Shown: positions 60,306-64,000 of the stretch, piece after piece
How the letters are laid out: each line of letters starts with the position of its first letter
Position numbering within the stretch: the first letter of the stretch is position 1
Assembly (NCBI GenBank): GCA_030731745.1
Contig: JANQTJ010000014.1
Coordinates: 41,331-105,330 of the forward strand
Origin: Flaviramulus sp.
Lineage (GTDB): Bacteria; Bacteroidota; Bacteroidia; Flavobacteriales; Flavobacteriaceae
Direction of reading: 5' to 3'
DNA: 64,000 nucleotides
The notes under the pieces: model-generated
The model's database searches: none
What the model was told of the DNA's origin: nothing
Seen by the model: only the letters and a program-made list of their open reading frames with translations
Program-made: the position numbers and the translations under genes

Positions 60306-60725
60306 ATGAGTGATACTTTTAAAACCATTGCTAGATTTCAATATTCTACCGAAGCTCAAATTATAAAAGGCCGACTGGAAGCAGAAGGTATTGAAGTTTT
60401 TCTTTCGGATAACTTAACTATTGATACAGACCCACTCGTTAGTCATGCTATTGGAGGCGTGAAAATAAAAGTGCTATCCAAGGACGCCTTAAAAGCACAA
60501 CATATTTTAGAGTCGATACAAAAATTCTCATTGGATGATAATGGCAACGCCATACATTGCCCAAACTGTAAGGGTGATGAGATTCATTTATTTTCTACAA
60601 TTAAAGATTTTAAATCGTTTTTTGCATTTCTATTAGGGTTTATATCTGGCACACTACCTTTTTATTTTAAAGACAAGTATAAATGTAATAGTTGCGATAC
60701 CGAATTTAATTTAACCACCAACTAA
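60306..60725 (+). CDS. DUF2007 domain-containing protein
   Basis: TIARFQYSTEAQIIKGRLEAEGIEVFLSDNLT; C-terminal CPNCKGDE...CNSCDTEF zinc-ribbon-like. Confidence 0.85.
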   Translation: MSDTFKTIARFQYSTEAQIIKGRLEAEGIEVFLSDNLTIDTDPLVSHAIGGVKIKVLSKDALKAQHILESIQKFSLDDNGNAIHCPNCKGDEIHLFSTIKDFKSFFAFLLGFISGTLPFYFKDKYKCNSCDTEFNLTTN

Positions 60726-60769
60726 AAGCAATAAAGCGGTTTTAAACTCAAGTTTTGTTTAACTTTTTA

Positions 60770-60777
60770 TACCTTTG
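60770..60777 (+). promoter_or_regulatory. Candidate -7 element TACCTTTG for the BtuB-like receptor
   Basis: Exact TAnnTTTG 22 nt upstream of ATG at 60799. Confidence 0.5.
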
Positions 60778-60798
60778 TTCGCTTAAAAATACACCAAA

Positions 60799-62619
60799 AT
60801 GCCAAAATTAAAACTAGTTTTAATCATAATATACCTTGTAAATGCTTTTGTTTTTTCTCAAGAGCAACAACCAAAACAAGCTTTAGATACCATTGTAATA
60901 GCTTCAACAAGAATCGATTTACCTTTTAAAGAAAACTCTAGAACCATTGATATCATTACTTCAGAAGATATTAAAAATAGTGCTACCAATAATTTAGCAG
61001 ATTTATTACAACAAGTCGCTGGCGTAGATATAAGACGCCGTGGTACTGCCGGTAGTCAAGCAGATTTATATATTAGAGGTGGTAGTTTTGATCAAACACT
61101 TTTACTTATAGATGGTATAAAAATGGACGATGCACAAACTGGGCATCATACCATGAATGCCTCTTTACCTATAGAAGTTATTGAGCGTATTGAAATTATT
61201 AAAGGTCCTGCTGCTCGTGTTTTTGGACAAAATGCCTTTACAGGTGCTATTAATATTGTAACTAAAAAAGAGTTAAAAAACTCGGTTTCTGCAAATGTAG
61301 AAACTGGCTCTTTTGGGCAGTTAAATGGTTCTTTAACAGTTGGTACCGATTTAGAAAACTCATCTCATATTATCCATATTGGAAAATTAACATCTGCTGG
61401 TTACAGAAATAATACAGATTATGAGAATTCTAACTACTTCATTAAAAGTGTTTTTAATAAAAATGTGCAGCCTATTGAGATGATTGCTACTTTTTTAGAT
61501 AGAAATTTTGGAGCAGAAAACTTTTATACCACCAACCCCACTTTTAATGAATATGAAGAAACGCAAAATAGTTTAATTGCCTTTACTTCAGAATTTAAAA
61601 ATGAAAGATTAAAAATAAGACCTCGCCTATATTGGAAACGAAATCAGGATATGTTTTTATTACGCCGCAACGATCCTGGTTTTTATAGAAACTTACATAT
61701 TACAGATAAAATGGGTGCCGAAGTTAATGCTTCTTACTCATCTGCCATTGGGGTAACTGGTTTTGGAGTAGATGTTTCTAAAATTTATATCCGTAGCAAT
61801 AATTTAGGTAATAGAAACCGTTTTATGACCAATATGTTTTTAGAACACCGTTTTAAATTATTAAACGATAAACTTGATGTAACTCCTGGTGTTGCTGTTA
61901 CTTATTTTTCTGATTTTAAATTTCATGTATTTCCAGGTATAGATGTTGGTTACAAATTAACTAACAATTTTAAACTTTATGGTAACGCAGGTTATACTTA
62001 CAGAATACCAACCTATACAGATTTATTTTACAGAGATCCTGCTACAGAAGGTAACCCAGATTTAAAACCTGAAGAAGCACTTTCTGGTGAGTTAGGCGCA
62101 AAATATAACACACCAAAATTTACTGGGTCGTTTGCATTTTTTTACAGAGATGCTAGTAAATTAATTGATTATGTAAAGGATATTGAAACCGATCCTTTTA
62201 TGGCTACAAACCTAAGAGATTTATATACAAAAGGGTTTGAAGTGAATACGAGTTATAATTTTAAAATGAATAATTTAAATCAAAACCTATCCGTTGGATA
62301 TGTGTTTATTGAAGATGAAGTAGCCGATTTAAACCTAAACTTTTCTAGATATAGCATCAACTCATTAAAGCATCATTTTACCTCGCGTTTAAGCACACAA
62401 CTCATAAAACATTTAAATTTTAATGTGATATACAAACATGCTGAACGTACAGAAGGTTTAAGCTATAATGTTTGGGATGCTTCCATTGTTTTAACTTCAA
62501 AACAATTTGAGTTTACAGCCATAGCAAGTAATATTTTTGATGCCGATTATATAGAGAGTGGAATCATACCTATGCCGCCAAGCAATGTGTTGTTTGGTTT
62601 GCGTTATAAGTTTAATTAA
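60799..62619 (+). CDS. BtuB/CirA-like TonB-dependent receptor
   Basis: 606 aa; GVDIRRRGTAGSQADLYIRGGSFDQTLLLIDGIKMDDAQTGHH; IIPMPPSNVLFGLRYKFN. Confidence 0.9.
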   Translation: MPKLKLVLIIIYLVNAFVFSQEQQPKQALDTIVIASTRIDLPFKENSRTIDIITSEDIKNSATNNLADLLQQVAGVDIRRRGTAGSQADLYIRGGSFDQTLLLIDGIKMDDAQTGHHTMNASLPIEVIERIEIIKGPAARVFGQNAFTGAINIVTKKELKNSVSANVETGSFGQLNGSLTVGTDLENSSHIIHIGKLTSAGYRNNTDYENSNYFIKSVFNKNVQPIEMIATFLDRNFGAENFYTTNPTFNEYEETQNSLIAFTSEFKNERLKIRPRLYWKRNQDMFLLRRNDPGFYRNLHITDKMGAEVNASYSSAIGVTGFGVDVSKIYIRSNNLGNRNRFMTNMFLEHRFKLLNDKLDVTPGVAVTYFSDFKFHVFPGIDVGYKLTNNFKLYGNAGYTYRIPTYTDLFYRDPATEGNPDLKPEEALSGELGAKYNTPKFTGSFAFFYRDASKLIDYVKDIETDPFMATNLRDLYTKGFEVNTSYNFKMNNLNQNLSVGYVFIEDEVADLNLNFSRYSINSLKHHFTSRLSTQLIKHLNFNVIYKHAERTEGLSYNVWDASIVLTSKQFEFTAIASNIFDADYIESGIIPMPPSNVLFGLRYKFN

Positions 62620-62633
62620 TAAACTTTGCTTTT

Positions 62634-62714
62634 GTGTTAGGGATAGCAGCGTAAAGCCATAGCGAGGAACGAGCGCGGACTTGGAGCGAATAGCCCGACC
62701 CTATAGGAAACGCC
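62634..62714 (+). repeat. Copy C of dispersed structured intergenic element, with alternative internal arm
   Basis: GTGTTAGGGATAGCAGCGTAAAGCC...GCGAATAGCCCGACCCTATAGGAAACGCCC. Confidence 0.7.
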
Positions 62715-62774
62715 CAAAATACTATTTTAAATATGGTAACGTTTCCTTAACTTTATATTTCTAAATCTGAAACT

Positions 62775-63644
62775 TTGTCGTTAAACTTACAAGACATTCC
62801 GCGAGTAAAAACTATTACTAAGGAGGACTTTTTAAAACACTATTTTAAACCCCAAAAACCAGTGGTTATAGAACGTTTTATTGAGGATTGGCCAGCTTAT
62901 AAAAAGTGGAATTTAGACTACATGAAATCTGTTGGTGGCAATATTACAATCCCACTTTATGATAATAGACCCGTTGATTATAAGGATGGTTTTAACCAAG
63001 CGCATGCAAAAATGAAATTGGCAGATTATATAGATTTGCTAAAACGCGAGCCTACCAAATACCGCATTTTTTTATGGAATGCCATTAAAGAAATTCCGCA
63101 GTTACAAAAAGATTTTACGTTTCCAGATTTTGGGTTACGCCTAATGAAAGGCATTCCTATGCTCTTTTTTGGCGGACGCGATTCGTACACCTTTATGCAT
63201 TACGATATTGATTTGGCTAACATTTTCCATTTTCATTTTGAAGGCGAAAAGCAAATTATTTTATTCGACCAAAATCAAAATAAGTACTTATACAAAGTGC
63301 CGCACGCTTTAATTACCCGTGAAGATATTGATTTTAATAACCCCGATTTTGAAAAATGGCCAGCTTTAAAAAAAGCAACTGGCTGGACTTGTAAGCTTAA
63401 CCATGGCGAAGTATTGTATATGCCCGAAGGTTATTGGCATTACATGCGTTATATAACTCCGGGTTTTTCTATGAGTTTACGTGCTATTGCTAGAAACCCT
63501 AAAAACTTAAGTAAAGCTGTTTACAATGTATTTATTATGCGCAATATAGATAATGTAATGCGCCGTTTAAAAGGCCAAAAATGGATAGATTGGAAGAATA
63601 AACAAGCCATAATTAAAACACACCAAAATGGCATTAGGGGATAA
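62775..63644 (+). CDS. Cupin-like/JmjC-type 2-oxoglutarate-dependent oxygenase-like protein (TTG start)
   Basis: 289 aa; FMHYDIDLANIFHFHFEGEKQIILFDQ and YMPEGYWHYMRY give a plausible HxD...H site. Confidence 0.78.
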   Translation: MSLNLQDIPRVKTITKEDFLKHYFKPQKPVVIERFIEDWPAYKKWNLDYMKSVGGNITIPLYDNRPVDYKDGFNQAHAKMKLADYIDLLKREPTKYRIFLWNAIKEIPQLQKDFTFPDFGLRLMKGIPMLFFGGRDSYTFMHYDIDLANIFHFHFEGEKQIILFDQNQNKYLYKVPHALITREDIDFNNPDFEKWPALKKATGWTCKLNHGEVLYMPEGYWHYMRYITPGFSMSLRAIARNPKNLSKAVYNVFIMRNIDNVMRRLKGQKWIDWKNKQAIIKTHQNGIRG

Positions 63645-63999
63645 GCTCTTTGGCTTTATCATACACTAAATGCGTTTCCCAGCCTTTATACAACAGATAG
63701 TCGACTAATTTCTTCCGTTTCTTAAAAATATTGGGTTCTCGAATAGAATTTGCTTTTTTTTCAGCTAATATGTTAAAAACCTCGATATAATCCTCATTTG
63801 CTATTTCTGTAAGTGCTTGATTTATATTAACTTTGCTAATGTCTTTTTTCTTAAGTTCGTAAGAAATTCGGCGGAGTCCCCAACTCTTAATTCTAAACTT
63901 ACCTCGAACAAATGTTTTGGCAAAACGTTCTTCATTAAGAAAGTTATGTTTAAGCAAGTGTACTATAATTATATCGATAGCTTCGGGTATCATGTGCAT
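63634..63999 (-). CDS. recX: RecX regulatory protein, probably truncated by window end
   Basis: FLNEERFAKTFVRGKFRIKSWGLRRISYELKKKDIS. Confidence 0.85.
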   Translation of the reverse strand: MHMIPEAIDIIIVHLLKHNFLNEERFAKTFVRGKFRIKSWGLRRISYELKKKDISKVNINQALTEIANEDYIEVFNILAEKKANSIREPNIFKKRKKLVDYLLYKGWETHLVYDKAKELIP

Positions 64000-64000
64000 A

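Overview
The window is 64 kb of AT-rich, gene-dense chromosome from a Bacteroidota member, most likely Flavobacteriaceae. Support comes from TAnnTTTG promoter motifs, TonB-dependent receptors, DUF3078/DUF4270/DUF5689 proteins and a T9SS-type sorted surface protein. Most of it is ordinary chromosomal backbone: SUF Fe-S genes, hflX, pgi, a tyrosine/tryptophan catabolic block (hppD, hmgA, TDO-like), uvrC, rimK, lspA, ileS, radA, panC/panD, glmS, atpD/atpC, umuC/umuD and recX. I found no rRNA, tRNA, CRISPR array, transposase, prophage or recognisable defence island. The best candidates for under-described biology are: (1) a TonB receptor / DUF5689 lipoprotein / EEP-nuclease locus at 3.5-10.3 kb that may acquire extracellular nucleic acid or phosphate; (2) a tandem DUF2975-DUF2975-Xre module at 59-60.2 kb whose promoter carries two inverted-repeat operators about three helical turns apart; (3) a dispersed, structured intergenic element in three copies (20.4, 57.05 and 62.64 kb), possibly the Flavo-1 RNA class; (4) a tightly coupled retropepsin / RimK / aspartoacylase-like / formyl-THF cyclo-ligase operon; (5) a half-length glycogen-synthase-like protein lacking the KTGGL motif; (6) a hairpin plus heptamer tandem repeat in the atpD-atpC gap. 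Family names come from reading protein motifs only; no database search was run.
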